NCBI GenBank assembly: GCA_016882265.1
Contig: VGVB01000004.1
Location: forward strand, 33,708 to 97,707
Source of the DNA: Gammaproteobacteria bacterium
GTDB taxonomy: Bacteria; Pseudomonadota; Gammaproteobacteria; Steroidobacterales; Steroidobacteraceae
DNA length: 64,000 bases
Direction of reading: 5' to 3'
A program made the position numbers and the translations under genes. Of the stretch, positions 34,112 to 44,685 are shown in pieces (the stretch's first letter is position 1; each line of letters starts with the position of its first letter). Under the pieces are notes generated by a model, which saw nothing but the letters and a program-made list of their open reading frames with translations, was not told the DNA's origin and made no database searches.

Positions 34112-35430
34112 CACGCCTGCGCCGCCAGCGACTGGTCGAGCGCCACGCCGAGCAGCCCCAGCGCTTCATCGACCTCGGCGGTCGTGACACACAGCGGCGG
34201 CATGAAGCGCAGCGTGCTGACGCCGCACGACAGCAGCAGCAGGCCATTGTGGAAAGCCCGGTGCAGCAGCGCATCCACCAGTTCGCGCGCCGGCGAACCG
34301 TCGGCCCGGATCAGCTCCATGCCGATCATCAGCCCGCGGCCGCGCAGATCGCCGATGCAGGGATAGCCGGCGGCGAACGCGCGCAGCCGTTCCATGAAGT
34401 AGCTGCCGACGCGCGCTGCGTTCCCGGCGTACTCATCGCGCACCAGATCGAGCGTCGCGTTAGCGGCCGCGCAGCACAGCGGATTGCCGCCGAACGTATT
34501 GCCATGCGCGCCGCGCTTCCACTGCTGCATCAGCCGGCGCCGCGCGACGACGGCGCCGATCGGCAGGCCGGAGCCGAGGCCCTTGGCGAGCGTCAGGATG
34601 TCGGGGGCGACGCCCTCGTGCTCGCAGGCGAACATGCGCCCGGTACGGCCGATGCCGCACTGCACCTCGTCGAACACCAGCAGAATCCCGTGCCGGTCAC
34701 AAATCGCGCGCAGGCCAGCGAGGAAGCCGGCCGGCGGCACCAGATAGCCGCCCTCGCCCTGCAGCGGCTCGACGACGATCGCGGCGACCTCGTCGGGCGG
34801 CACGTTGCGCTCGAACAGCATGTGGAGGTAATCGAGCGTCGCGCGGCCCTGGTCGGCGCCGGCGAACAGCGGCCGATAGACGTTCGGATAGGGCACATGC
34901 GTGACGCCGGGCATGGACGGAGCGAAGCCGGCCTGCTGCGTGACCTTGCTCGAGGTCAGCGCCAGCGAGCCGAGCGTGCGGCCGTGGAAACTGCCGAGAA
35001 AAGCGATGATCCGCGGCCGGCGCGTCAGGTAACGCGCCAGCTTCAGCGCGCCCTCGACCGACTCCGTACCCGACTGGCACAGGAAGCACATGGCCGGCTC
35101 GCCGAACGGCGCGAGCGCTGTGAGCCGCTCGCCGAGCGCGGTCATCTCCTCGTGCCAGTAGTCGCTGGAGATGTGCAGGAAGCGTCCCGCCGCTGCCTGC
35201 ACCGTGGCGACGACCCGCGGATGCGCATGGCCGGTCGCGCACACGGCGATGCCGGCGGCGAAGTCGAGGAAGCGGTTGCCGTCCACGTCCCAGACTTCGG
35301 TACCACGGCCATGCGACATCACGAACGGGTAATCGCGCGGATAGGATGGCGAGGCCACGCGCGTGTCGCGTTCGATCATCGCGCGGGCGCGCGGGCCGGG
35401 CAGCTCGGTACGGATGTGCGGATTGCTCAT
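34111..35430 (-). CDS. Class III PLP aminotransferase (GabT-like)
   Basis: 439 residues, fold type I, omega-aminotransferase subgroup. Visible are 'FLDFAAGIAVCATGHAHP', 'CQSGTESVEGALKLARY', 'GSFHGRTLGSLALTSSK', the PLP Asp in 'LLVFDEVQCGIGRTGRMFA', the Schiff-base Lys in 'ILTLAKGLGSGLPIGAVVA', and 'HGNTFGGNPLCCAAA'. It resembles 4-aminobutyrate and other omega-amino acid transaminases that use 2-oxoglutarate or pyruvate. It overlaps its neighbours on both sides (ATGA upstream, TGATG downstream). Together with the aldehyde dehydrogenase it would convert an omega-amine to an acid. Confidence 0.9.
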   Translation of the reverse strand: MSNPHIRTELPGPRARAMIERDTRVASPSYPRDYPFVMSHGRGTEVWDVDGNRFLDFAAGIAVCATGHAHPRVVATVQAAAGRFLHISSDYWHEEMTALGERLTALAPFGEPAMCFLCQSGTESVEGALKLARYLTRRPRIIAFLGSFHGRTLGSLALTSSKVTQQAGFAPSMPGVTHVPYPNVYRPLFAGADQGRATLDYLHMLFERNVPPDEVAAIVVEPLQGEGGYLVPPAGFLAGLRAICDRHGILLVFDEVQCGIGRTGRMFACEHEGVAPDILTLAKGLGSGLPIGAVVARRRLMQQWKRGAHGNTFGGNPLCCAAANATLDLVRDEYAGNAARVGSYFMERLRAFAAGYPCIGDLRGRGLMIGMELIRADGSPARELVDALLHRAFHNGLLLLSCGVSTLRFMPPLCVTTAEVDEALGLLGVALDQSLAAQA

Positions 35431-36197
35431 TGTGACTCCAGTGCCGGCAGCGCCAGCACCACGGGTTGACTGTGCGCGGCGGCCGTACGGGCTTCCAGTT
35501 CGCGCAGCGTGCGCAGTTCGAGCTCGGTCGGCGGCGGCACCTGCTCGAGAGTTTCAGCCAGCGCCAGCGGCCAGCCGACCGCGGCGCGTGCCTCCGCGGC
35601 GGTCGCTTCGGGATAGAGCGCTGCCAGCACCAGCTCGCCGTCGCCCCCGCGCGGCCGCAGGATGCCGAAATCCGTGATCACCGCCTGCAGCCCGCCGCCC
35701 TGCTCGGCGCCGGCGCTGGTACAGAAATCGAGCGCCGGCACGAAGCTGCGCGGCGTCGCGGCCATGACGACGAACAACCGGCGCGCATGCGCGGCGATCT
35801 CCGGCGCGCCGCCGGCCCCGGGCAGTCGGACCCGCGGCTTGTCGTACGGGCCGATCACGGTCGTGTTGAGGTTGCCGAAACGGTCGATCTGCGCGGCGCC
35901 GAGGAAGCCGACATCGACGCGGCCGGCCTGCAGGTAATCGCTGAAGATGTCCGGCAGCGGCACGACGCAGGCAGCAGTCTCGGCCAGCTCGCCGTCGCCG
36001 ATTGACAGCGGCAGCACGCTCGGCCGCGCGCCGATCGTGCCGGACTCATAGATCAGCACCAGTCGCGGCGCATGGGTGAGCCGCGCCAGATTGCAGGCCG
36101 TGCCCGGCAGGCCGATGCCGACGAAGCAGACGCAGCCGTCCGGCAGCAGCCGCGCCGCCGCTACCGCCATCATTTCTTCGCGGCGGTAGTCGCTCAT
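35427..36197 (-). CDS. CoA-transferase/IpdB-like beta subunit
   Basis: 256 residues of the family I CoA-transferase beta type. Key motifs are 'CVCFVGIGLPGTACNLARLTHAP', 'LIYESGTIGARPSVLPLSIGDGELAETA' (the Glu position used by glutaconate-type transferases) and 'VDVGFLGAAQIDRFGNLNTTVIGPY' with 'VRLPGAGGAPEIAAHARR'. These blocks resemble actinobacterial IpdB and its relatives, where the heterodimer is a ring-opening CoA-thioester hydrolase rather than a transferase. So both activities should be considered. The start at 36197 overlaps the alpha-subunit stop (ATGA), and the stop overlaps the aminotransferase start. Confidence 0.85.
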   Translation of the reverse strand: MSDYRREEMMAVAAARLLPDGCVCFVGIGLPGTACNLARLTHAPRLVLIYESGTIGARPSVLPLSIGDGELAETAACVVPLPDIFSDYLQAGRVDVGFLGAAQIDRFGNLNTTVIGPYDKPRVRLPGAGGAPEIAAHARRLFVVMAATPRSFVPALDFCTSAGAEQGGGLQAVITDFGILRPRGGDGELVLAALYPEATAAEARAAVGWPLALAETLEQVPPPTELELRTLRELEARTAAAHSQPVVLALPALESQ

Positions 36198-37045
36198 GCC
36201 GGCTCCGCGCGCAGGCTGGCGAGGAAGCCGCGATGGTCGGCGCTGCCGAGTACATGCCGCTCCATCCAGGCGGTGAACCGCGCCCGGTCGCGGGCGATCG
36301 CGTCCCAACGCTGGTAGAAGTCGTTATCGCGGGCGTAGAGCCCCTGCGCATACGACGGCCAGGCGCCGCCCGGCACCAGCGCGATCGCGGTGACGATGAA
36401 CTGCGGCAGCAGCACGCCGTTCATCGCCGGCGGCAGCTCGTTGACGATTTCCTCGACCGAGACCAGCAGCTTCGTTGCCGCGAACGCCGCCTCGCGCTGC
36501 GCGCCGATGATGCCGGTGATCGCCACGTTGCCGGCGCGGTCGGCGCGCTGCGCGTGCAGGATCGTGACGTCCGGGTTCAGCGCCGGCACGGTCGCCAGTT
36601 CCTCGCCGGTGTACGGACAGCGCACGGTGCGGATGCGCGGGTTGTGCGCCGGCAGGTCGGTGCCGGCATAGCCGCGCAGCATCCCGAACGGCAGCCTTGC
36701 GGCGCCGGCGCGCCAGGCGGCTGCCATGCCGGCGTGGCTGTGTTCGTCCAGCTCGAGCGGCCGCGGCCAGCCGTGCTCGACCGCATCGCGCAGCCGGTGC
36801 AGCGAACCGACGCCGGGATTGCCGCCCCACGAGAAGGTCAGGCGCCGCGCCGCGCCCATGCCGATCAGCTTGTCGTAGACGAGATCCGGCGTCATGCGGA
36901 TCAGATGCAGCTCGCGACGCCGCTGGCGGATCAGCTCGTGCCCCGCGGCGAACGGGATCAGATGCGTGAAGCCCTCGAGCGCGACCGCGGCGCCGTCCGG
37001 AACATGGCGCGCGATCATTTCCTGCAGGGTCAGGAATTCAGGCAT
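36194..37045 (-). CDS. CoA-transferase/IpdA-like alpha subunit
   Basis: 283 residues pairing with the next gene's product. It starts 'MPEFLTLQEMIARHVPDGAAVALEGFTHLIPFAAGHELIRQRRRELHLIRMTPD', followed by 'FSWGGNPGVGSLHRLRDAVEHGWP' and 'RCPYTGEELATVPALNPDVTILHAQRADRAGNVAITGI', all typical of the alpha subunit of glutaconate/3-oxoacid-type CoA-transferases and of IpdA. The ATG follows the aldehyde dehydrogenase stop with no gap (TGAATG). Acts in the cytoplasm on a carboxylic acid or its CoA ester; which one is not visible. Confidence 0.87.
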   Translation of the reverse strand: MPEFLTLQEMIARHVPDGAAVALEGFTHLIPFAAGHELIRQRRRELHLIRMTPDLVYDKLIGMGAARRLTFSWGGNPGVGSLHRLRDAVEHGWPRPLELDEHSHAGMAAAWRAGAARLPFGMLRGYAGTDLPAHNPRIRTVRCPYTGEELATVPALNPDVTILHAQRADRAGNVAITGIIGAQREAAFAATKLLVSVEEIVNELPPAMNGVLLPQFIVTAIALVPGGAWPSYAQGLYARDNDFYQRWDAIARDRARFTAWMERHVLGSADHRGFLASLRAEPA

Positions 37046-38614
37046 TCACTCGACCACCGTGCGTGACTGTTCGCGCAGGTAGAGCGGCAGGTAGTAAGCG
37101 GAGGCGATCGCCTTGCCGGTCGTGCCCGAGCCCTTCCAGCCGCCGAACGGCTGGTAACCGGGCCAGGCGCCGGTGGTCGCGCCCTGCGGGCGGTTGGCAT
37201 AGGTCACGCCGGCCTCGATGTGCTCGTGGAACCAGGCGACGTCGTCGGCCGAGCCGTAGATGCCGGCGGTCAGGCCAAGCGCCGTATCGTTGGCGAGCCG
37301 CATCGCCTCGTCGCGATCGCGGCAGCGCTGCAGCATCAGGATCGGCAGGAACAGCTCCTCGCGCCACAACGGATGCTGCGGCGGCGCCTCGGCCAGCACC
37401 GGCTCGACATAGCAGCCGCGGCCGAGCACGCCGTCAGTCAGCAGGCGCCCGCCACGATGCAGCGTCGCGCCACCGGCGGCCAGCGCTTCGACCGCACGCC
37501 GGTAGTTCTGCTGCGCGCGCGCGTGAATGACCGGGCCGAGCCAGTTCTCGCGCCGGCGCGGGTCGCCGATCGCGAGCCCGACAATCGCGCGCGCGAGGCG
37601 CTCGAGCAGTTCGTCGGCCACCGCCTCGTGCACGTATAGCCGCGACAGCGCCGAGCACTTCTGCCCGCCCATGCCGTAGGCCGAGCGGATGATGCCGGCG
37701 GTCGCGCGCTCGAGGTCGGCATGCTGCGTAACGATGCAGGGATTCTTGCCGCCCATCTCGGCGATGCAGGGTCGCGGGTAGGGCCCCGCCGCCAGCGCGG
37801 CGAGGATCTGCCGGCCGACCGCGACCGAGCCGGTGAAGGTCACGCCGGCGGCGCGCGGATCCTGCACCAGCGCATGACCAGCCACGCTGCCGGAGCCGGA
37901 GATCCAGTTGAACACACCGGGCGGCAGGCCGGCATCGCGGATGCAGTCGGCCAGCAGCCGGCCGGCCCACGGCGTGTCCGACGCGGTTTTCGCGACCACC
38001 GTGTTACCGGTCACCAGCGCCGCAGCCGCCGGTCCGCCGGCCAGCGCCAGCGGAAAGTTGAACGGCGCGATCACGAGCCACGCGCCGTAAGGTCGCATGA
38101 CGCTGCGGTTGTGCGAGCGGCAGCCAGGCAGCGGATCATCGGGCAGCGCCAGCTCGTAACCGTCGTGGGCCGCGAAGTCGTCGGCGTAGCAGCGGAAGAA
38201 ATCGACAGTCTCCTGCGCCTCGCCGAGCGCCTCCATCCGGTTCTTGCCGACCTCGAGCACCAGCGCCGCGGCGATGTCGTAGACCCGCTCCTCCATCAGA
38301 TCGGCGACGCGCCGCAGCAGGCGCAACCGTTCGGCCATCGGTGTCGCGCGCCAGCTCGGGAACGCGGCCTGCGCGGCGGCGAGCGCCGCCTCGACCTCGA
38401 CCGGCTGCGCGACCGGGAAGCGGCCGAGCGCCAGCTCACGGTCGATCGGGCTGACCCGCGGCGCGTGCACGAACGGCACCTGGTCACGGCCGTTGATGAA
38501 CAGCGCGTGCGCGCGGTCGAGCGATGCGCTGACCCGGACGAGCGCCGCCTCGAAGCGCTCGTGCATTTCCGCGGGGGGATCGAACATCGTCGCGTAGGTC
38601 AGGCGGAAACTCAT
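37046..38614 (-). CDS. NAD(P)-dependent aldehyde dehydrogenase (P5C/semialdehyde type)
   Basis: 522 residues of the ALDH superfamily, nearest in appearance to 1-pyrroline-5-carboxylate (glutamate semialdehyde) dehydrogenases: 'VIAPFNFPLALAGGPAAAALVTGNTVVAKTASDTP', 'FTGSVAVGRQI', catalytic Glu in 'AEMGGKNPCIV', catalytic Cys in 'GMGGQKCSALSRLYV', and 'PFGGWKGSG'. Real start is the ATG at 38614, overlapping the upstream aminotransferase stop (ATGA); the track extends it wrongly to 39034. Its position right after an aminotransferase suggests it oxidises the semialdehyde formed there. Confidence 0.92.
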   Translation of the reverse strand: MSFRLTYATMFDPPAEMHERFEAALVRVSASLDRAHALFINGRDQVPFVHAPRVSPIDRELALGRFPVAQPVEVEAALAAAQAAFPSWRATPMAERLRLLRRVADLMEERVYDIAAALVLEVGKNRMEALGEAQETVDFFRCYADDFAAHDGYELALPDDPLPGCRSHNRSVMRPYGAWLVIAPFNFPLALAGGPAAAALVTGNTVVAKTASDTPWAGRLLADCIRDAGLPPGVFNWISGSGSVAGHALVQDPRAAGVTFTGSVAVGRQILAALAAGPYPRPCIAEMGGKNPCIVTQHADLERATAGIIRSAYGMGGQKCSALSRLYVHEAVADELLERLARAIVGLAIGDPRRRENWLGPVIHARAQQNYRRAVEALAAGGATLHRGGRLLTDGVLGRGCYVEPVLAEAPPQHPLWREELFLPILMLQRCRDRDEAMRLANDTALGLTAGIYGSADDVAWFHEHIEAGVTYANRPQGATTGAWPGYQPFGGWKGSGTTGKAIASAYYLPLYLREQSRTVVE

Positions 38615-39945
38615 GCGCGCTGCTCCGGTGACGCCGACGGGAAGAAGCGGGCCAGCAGCCGGTCGAGCAGCGCGACGGCCTGAGCCAGCTCGCGCTCCTC
38701 GATCACCAGCGGTGGCGCGAGCAGCAGCAGATTGCCGCGTGCGCCGAATGACACTCCCTCGGCCAGCGCCGCCTCGAGCAGCGCGCCGAGCGCTGGCGGC
38801 TGCTGCGGCCACGGCGCGAGCGGTGTGCGCGTCATGCGGTCGGCAACCAGCTCGACGACGACGAACAGACCATGGCCGCCACGCACCTCGCCGATGACCG
38901 GATGGTGGGACTGCAACCGGCGCAGTTCGCGCAGCAGTTCGTGGCCGAGTGCCCGCGAGCGCTCGAGCAGCCGTTCGTCGCGATAGGCCTCGAGCGCGGC
39001 GAGTGCCGCGGCACAGGCGAGCGGATGACCGCAATAGGTCAGGCCGGCCTGGAACGGCTTGCTGGCGATGCGCCCGGCGACCTCACGCGACAGCACGACC
39101 GCGCCGAGCGGGATCATCGCACCGGTCAGTCCCTTGGCCAGCGTCATCAGATCCGGCTGCCCGGCGGTGCCGTGTCGCTGCCATGCGAACCATTCGCCGC
39201 AGCGACCGAACGCGCTCATGACCTCGTCGGCGATCAGCCACACGCCGCGTTCCCGGGTCACGGCGCGCAGCCGCGGCCAGTAGCCATCCGGAGCGACGAT
39301 ACCGTTGCTGCCGGCATCCGGCTCGATCAGCACAGCGGCGCAGCGCTCGCGGCCTTCGGTATCGATGCAGTCGGCCACGGCGAGGGCCGCCTGTTGCCCG
39401 CATTCCGCGGGCGTCGTGCTGCCGAACGGACAGCGGTAACTGTACGGCGGCGGCACATGGCGCACGCCCCAGGCCGCGGCCTCGACCTGATGCTGCGTGC
39501 GCACATCGCCGGACAGCGCCATGGCGAAGTGGCTGGCGCCGTGGTAGGAGCGGTCGCGGGTGATCACGAGGCCGGCCGGCCGCCCGGCGGCGAGGCGCGC
39601 GATGCGCACCGCGTTCTCGTTGGCGTCCGCCCCGCCGAGCGTGAAATAGACGAGTCCGCCCTCGAACCCGGCCAGTTCGAGCAACCGCTCGGCGAGCGCG
39701 CGGCGCGGTGCGGCGCCCCACGCGGCGGTCACGAAGCAGAGTTGCTCGGCCTGCCGCCGGATCGCGGCGACGACGCGCGGGTGCTGGTGGCCGAGGTTGC
39801 TGCACTCGGCGAGGCTGGAAAGGTCGAGAATCTCCCGGCCGTCCTCGAGCTCGAGCCAGGCGCCGTGGCCGCCGGTGACGGTCGGTGCGTCCCACTGGGC
39901 CGGGACGCACCAGCTATGCAGGACGCTGTCGCGCTCGGATGACAC
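38611..39945 (-). CDS. Class III PLP aminotransferase, first gene of the operon
   Basis: 444 residues. PLP motifs: '[24 protein letters not shown]', '[17 protein letters not shown]', '[16 protein letters not shown]', the PLP Asp in '[20 protein letters not shown]' and the Lys in '[21 protein letters not shown]'. It is close to taurine/beta-alanine:pyruvate-type transaminases and clearly differs from the second aminotransferase of the same operon. Start is a GTG at 39945 with GGGAG five bases upstream. The short gap to the divergent P-type ATPase gene must hold the operon's promoter. Confidence 0.9.
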   Translation of the reverse strand: MSSERDSVLHSWCVPAQWDAPTVTGGHGAWLELEDGREILDLSSLAECSNLGHQHPRVVAAIRRQAEQLCFVTAAWGAAPRRALAERLLELAGFEGGLVYFTLGGADANENAVRIARLAAGRPAGLVITRDRSYHGASHFAMALSGDVRTQHQVEAAAWGVRHVPPPYSYRCPFGSTTPAECGQQAALAVADCIDTEGRERCAAVLIEPDAGSNGIVAPDGYWPRLRAVTRERGVWLIADEVMSAFGRCGEWFAWQRHGTAGQPDLMTLAKGLTGAMIPLGAVVLSREVAGRIASKPFQAGLTYCGHPLACAAALAALEAYRDERLLERSRALGHELLRELRRLQSHHPVIGEVRGGHGLFVVVELVADRMTRTPLAPWPQQPPALGALLEAALAEGVSFGARGNLLLLAPPLVIEERELAQAVALLDRLLARFFPSASPEQRA

Positions 39946-40041
39946 CGGTACTCCCGGGCCGGGCGCCGCGCCGCGGCCTTGTTGAGCGGGTGGCCATTAA
40001 GGCCTACGCTGCCTGCTGATTCTCGCAACTTGGACCGCGCG

Positions 40042-42246
<2,205 letters not shown>

Positions 42247-42257
42247 GGGAACCGACC

Positions 42258-42557
42258 ATGCCGGGGCTGCGCGAACGGGTCGAGGCGCTGCTGCCGGAAT
42301 GGGAGCGCTGGTACCCGAGCCTGTTCGACGCCGCGCAGGACCTCGGCGTGATCCGCGCGCGGGTCTGCCCGCCGTCAGCGCTGCTGCTGTCGCGGCGCCA
42401 CGCGGCGGTCTACGAGGAGGCGGCGCAGGCGTTCCGCGAGCGCTGGAATATCGTCGAGGAGGGAGTGGAGACGGATGACGGCGGGCGGGCGCCGGCGGCA
42501 CCGAGGCCAGCCCGGCGGCGGCGGCGGGCCGGTCAGCCGGGGTCGAGGCAGCGGTAA
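42258..42557 (+). CDS. Small hypothetical protein after the copper ATPase
   Basis: 99 residues ('MPGLRERVEALLPEWERWYPSLFD...' with 'CPPSALLLSRRHAAVYEEAAQAFRERWNIVEE') ending in a low-complexity Arg/Pro/Ala tail. It begins 11 nt after the ATPase stop with GAGGG upstream, so it is likely in the same operon. I do not recognise the family. Its 'FRERWNIVEE' block recurs in a second fragment about 1.1 kb downstream. Function unknown; a role in metal handling is only suggested by position. Confidence 0.6.
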   Translation: MPGLRERVEALLPEWERWYPSLFDAAQDLGVIRARVCPPSALLLSRRHAAVYEEAAQAFRERWNIVEEGVETDDGGRAPAAPRPARRRRRAGQPGSRQR

Positions 42558-42635
42558 TCAGGTCGCTGACTATTGTCCGGCTACTGCGCGGACGATCAAT
42601 TTCGGCACGAGCGTTGGTCGACCACCCTTGTGGTC

Positions 42636-43398
42636 TTACGTTGCCCGCAAAACGTTGCCGAAGCCGACCCGTCCATCGACCGCTGGATATTGCGCCCACC
42701 TGCGGCCATCGAGACGGTCGCCGCCTGCCTTGGGGGGTAACGCCGCCCCACTGTTTGAAGAAGAAGGGGATCTCTGCAGCGCGGCACTGGTCACGCAGGC
42801 CGCGGACCCAGGCGACCTCGATGGGACGCCGACCCGGGGTGCTCTCGCCGCCAACAATGGCCCAGTGGATACCGCACAGTCCAACCCGACCAAGATCCTC
42901 GAGCAATGGCTCGAACGACACGAAGCGGACCGCGGCGCGAGTCGCCTGCAAGTGCCGCAGTCGAACGAGCGCCCTCCGGTCTTCGACCGATACGCCGAGC
43001 CAGATGTGCGGTGGTGCCCGCCCACCGCCATATCTGGCATTCACATAGCGGCGCAGCAGTGAACTTCGCTTGGTGAGCACCTGGAACAGGTGCCAGTCTG
43101 CCCGCTCCATCGTTTCGAACACGCGATCGACGAAATCAACCGGGATGTCCTTGTGGAACAGGTCGCTCATCGAATTGACAAACACGCGCCGCGGCCGCCG
43201 CCAACTGAGCGGCTCGTCGAGCTTGTGCGGGCGCAGAGTCAGGTCGAAACCGGACTCGAACGGATGACCGGGCACTCCGCGGAAACGCTCGGCGAAGCGC
43301 TCCGCGTAGCAGTGGTCGCAGCCGGGGCTGACCTTGGTGCAGCCGCTTACCGGATTCCAGGTGGCGTCCGTCCACTCGATCTCGGTCTGGATTGCCAT
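42636..43398 (-). pseudogene. Gp37/Gp68-family (DUF5131) protein gene with a single-base frameshift
   Basis: The N-terminal part in one frame starts 'MAIQTEIEWTDATWNPVSGC' and has the clustered cysteines 'GCTKVSPGCDHCYAE', 'VFVNSMSDLFHKDIP', 'FQVLTKRS', 'HIWLGVSVED' and 'WAIVGGESTPG', all typical of the phage Gp37/Gp68 (DUF5131) family, whose cysteines resemble radical-SAM sites. At 'FFFKQWGGVTP' the frame changes: the family's C-terminal 'KAGGDRLDGRRW' is encoded one frame over. Removing one C from the six-C run (42732-42737, G on the plus strand) restores one frame of about 253 residues ending at 42636. The 925-aa ORF on the track is an artefact of the shift. Confidence 0.8.
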
Positions 43399-43529
43399 TC
43401 TGGGACTGTATGAATGTCCAGCTATCTAGTCAGTCGCGATTTCTGATGCGACCGTGCAGATTCAGGCTTCGGGCTGCCTCGTTGTACAGGACCAGGTTGT
43501 CACCGCCGTCGAGAATCGCAGAGCATCGG

Positions 43530-43628
43530 CCGCACGACGAAGCCGAGGCGCTGCTGCCCCGGGAGCGGGCGATCCACGGGGCAGCGGCGCAGGCGCTTCG
43601 CGAGCGCTGGAACATCGTGGTCGAATAA
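43530..43628 (+). pseudogene. C-terminal remnant or paralogue of the small post-ATPase protein
   Basis: Encodes 'EAEALLPRERAIHGAAAQALRERWNIVVE' then stop. This matches the 'LLLSRRHAAVYEEAAQAFRERWNIVEE' block of the ORF at 42258, in the same orientation and with similar DNA (GCGCAGGCG, CGCGAGCGCTGGAA). The upstream part of the track ORF (from 43392) shows no similarity, so only the tail of the gene seems to survive. Confidence 0.5.
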
Positions 43629-43659
43629 CCAGCCGGTGGAGGAAACCGACCGGTTTCAG

Positions 43660-43764
43660 TCAGCCGCGGCTCTGCCTCTTGGCCTGCTTGGCCGCGCGCT
43701 TCTCGGCGAGCGTCTTCTGCGGCTTCTTCTTGCCTTCCTTCTTGCGGTCCATTCCCTTGCTCAT
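43660..43764 (-). CDS. Tiny Lys-rich conserved protein
   Basis: 34 residues, not in the ORF track: 'MSKGMDRKKEGKKKPQKTLA' followed by 'EKRAAKQAKRQSRG'. Small proteins of this pattern (MxKGMDxKK...KKPxKT...EKRAAK) occur in many proteobacteria; I recall the pattern but not a function. About half the residues are Lys or Arg, which suggests nucleic-acid contact. A G-rich GGGGG stretch lies a few bases upstream of the ATG. Confidence 0.65.
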   Translation of the reverse strand: MSKGMDRKKEGKKKPQKTLAEKRAAKQAKRQSRG

Positions 43765-43823
43765 GTGACCCCCATTTCGCGCCACCAGCGGACGCGGCGT
43801 TGCCCGTGCCCGTCTACTTTACT

Positions 43824-44414
43824 TCAGGCATGCGGCGCACTGCGATAGCGATGTGATGTTCGGGCGGGTGGCAGCGGGCAGCGGAACAGCAGCGCCGGGT
43901 CGAAGGTCGCTACGGTCTGGGAGAAGACTTCTCCCCGGATGTAGGAGATCTTCCACTCGCCGTCGACCTTCCTGAAGCGGTAGATGTGCCGCCCATCGGT
44001 CTGCCGGCGCGTGTTGGGTGGCAGCGGCGGACTGGTCACCGGGTTGATGCCCACGTGCACGAAGTAGTCACCACCGATGGCCTCGTCGCCGTTGATCTTC
44101 GACCAGATGCTCGAGATGTTGATGAAGGAGCACTGGTTCCCACGGAAGACCACCTCGAGGAAGATGTTGCGGACCGCGTCCTTCCCCTGCGCACCCGGCA
44201 ACCCGTAGGCCGAGAGGTCGTACTCGATGTCGTCGCTGAAGATCGTCATCAGTGTGTCGATGTCCAGCGAGTCGACCGACCAGGCGTAGATGCCCGGGAG
44301 CCTCGCGATCTGCTGCTCGGCGGAGAGATGCGCCGCCTGCGCCCGGGCCGGCCCCGCCTGGCCGGACACGCCGACCAGCGCAGCCAGCATCGCAACCAGA
44401 AACCACCGTCTCAT
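43824..44414 (-). CDS. Secreted SnoaL/NTF2-like protein
   Basis: 196 residues with a signal peptide ('RRWFLVAMLAALVGVSGQAGPARAQ') and a cone-shaped SnoaL/NTF2-like domain: 'QIARLPGIYAWSVDSLDIDTLMTIFSDDIEYDLS', 'GKDAVRNIFLEVVF' and 'DGRHIYRFRKVDGEWKISYIRGEVF'. The ATG at 44414 has AAGGGGG seven bases upstream; the track start at 44525 is too early. Such domains bind or transform hydrophobic or aromatic molecules. Nothing in the sequence fixes the substrate, though the acyl-CoA ligase operon begins nearby. Confidence 0.82.
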   Translation of the reverse strand: MRRWFLVAMLAALVGVSGQAGPARAQAAHLSAEQQIARLPGIYAWSVDSLDIDTLMTIFSDDIEYDLSAYGLPGAQGKDAVRNIFLEVVFRGNQCSFINISSIWSKINGDEAIGGDYFVHVGINPVTSPPLPPNTRRQTDGRHIYRFRKVDGEWKISYIRGEVFSQTVATFDPALLFRCPLPPARTSHRYRSAPHA

Positions 44415-44685
44415 CGCGCACCCCCTTGCGTTCGTTGTCGTTGAGTGCGCCGTCGCGGTTACGCCGGCGCACGCCAGCGTCTGTTCTCCCACACACGGGA
44501 GCCGGACGCTTTCCGGCCGAAGCATCCTACGCGCTGACGAACCGGCCGGGCAGGCGCAATCCCGCTGTGCCGTTGCCCGTGAACATGCGGCACGGTGCCG
44601 CGGGTGCGGTCAGCCGCACGCACCGGGCATTCACCCGCCAGCCCTCAGCTCATCCGCCGGGCGCAGCTCGGAGCCGCTGGCGTCC

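Noticed and set aside
43430-43615. Minus-strand ORF ending 'NLVLYNEAARSLNLHGRIRNRD'
   Set aside because: The tail looks protein-like but is short, has no start context and overlaps the opposite-strand remnant; not enough to call a gene.
44415-44685. Search for a regulatory RNA or promoter array between the SnoaL-like gene and the ligase
   Set aside because: Nothing beyond a Shine-Dalgarno sequence for the SnoaL-like gene was seen.
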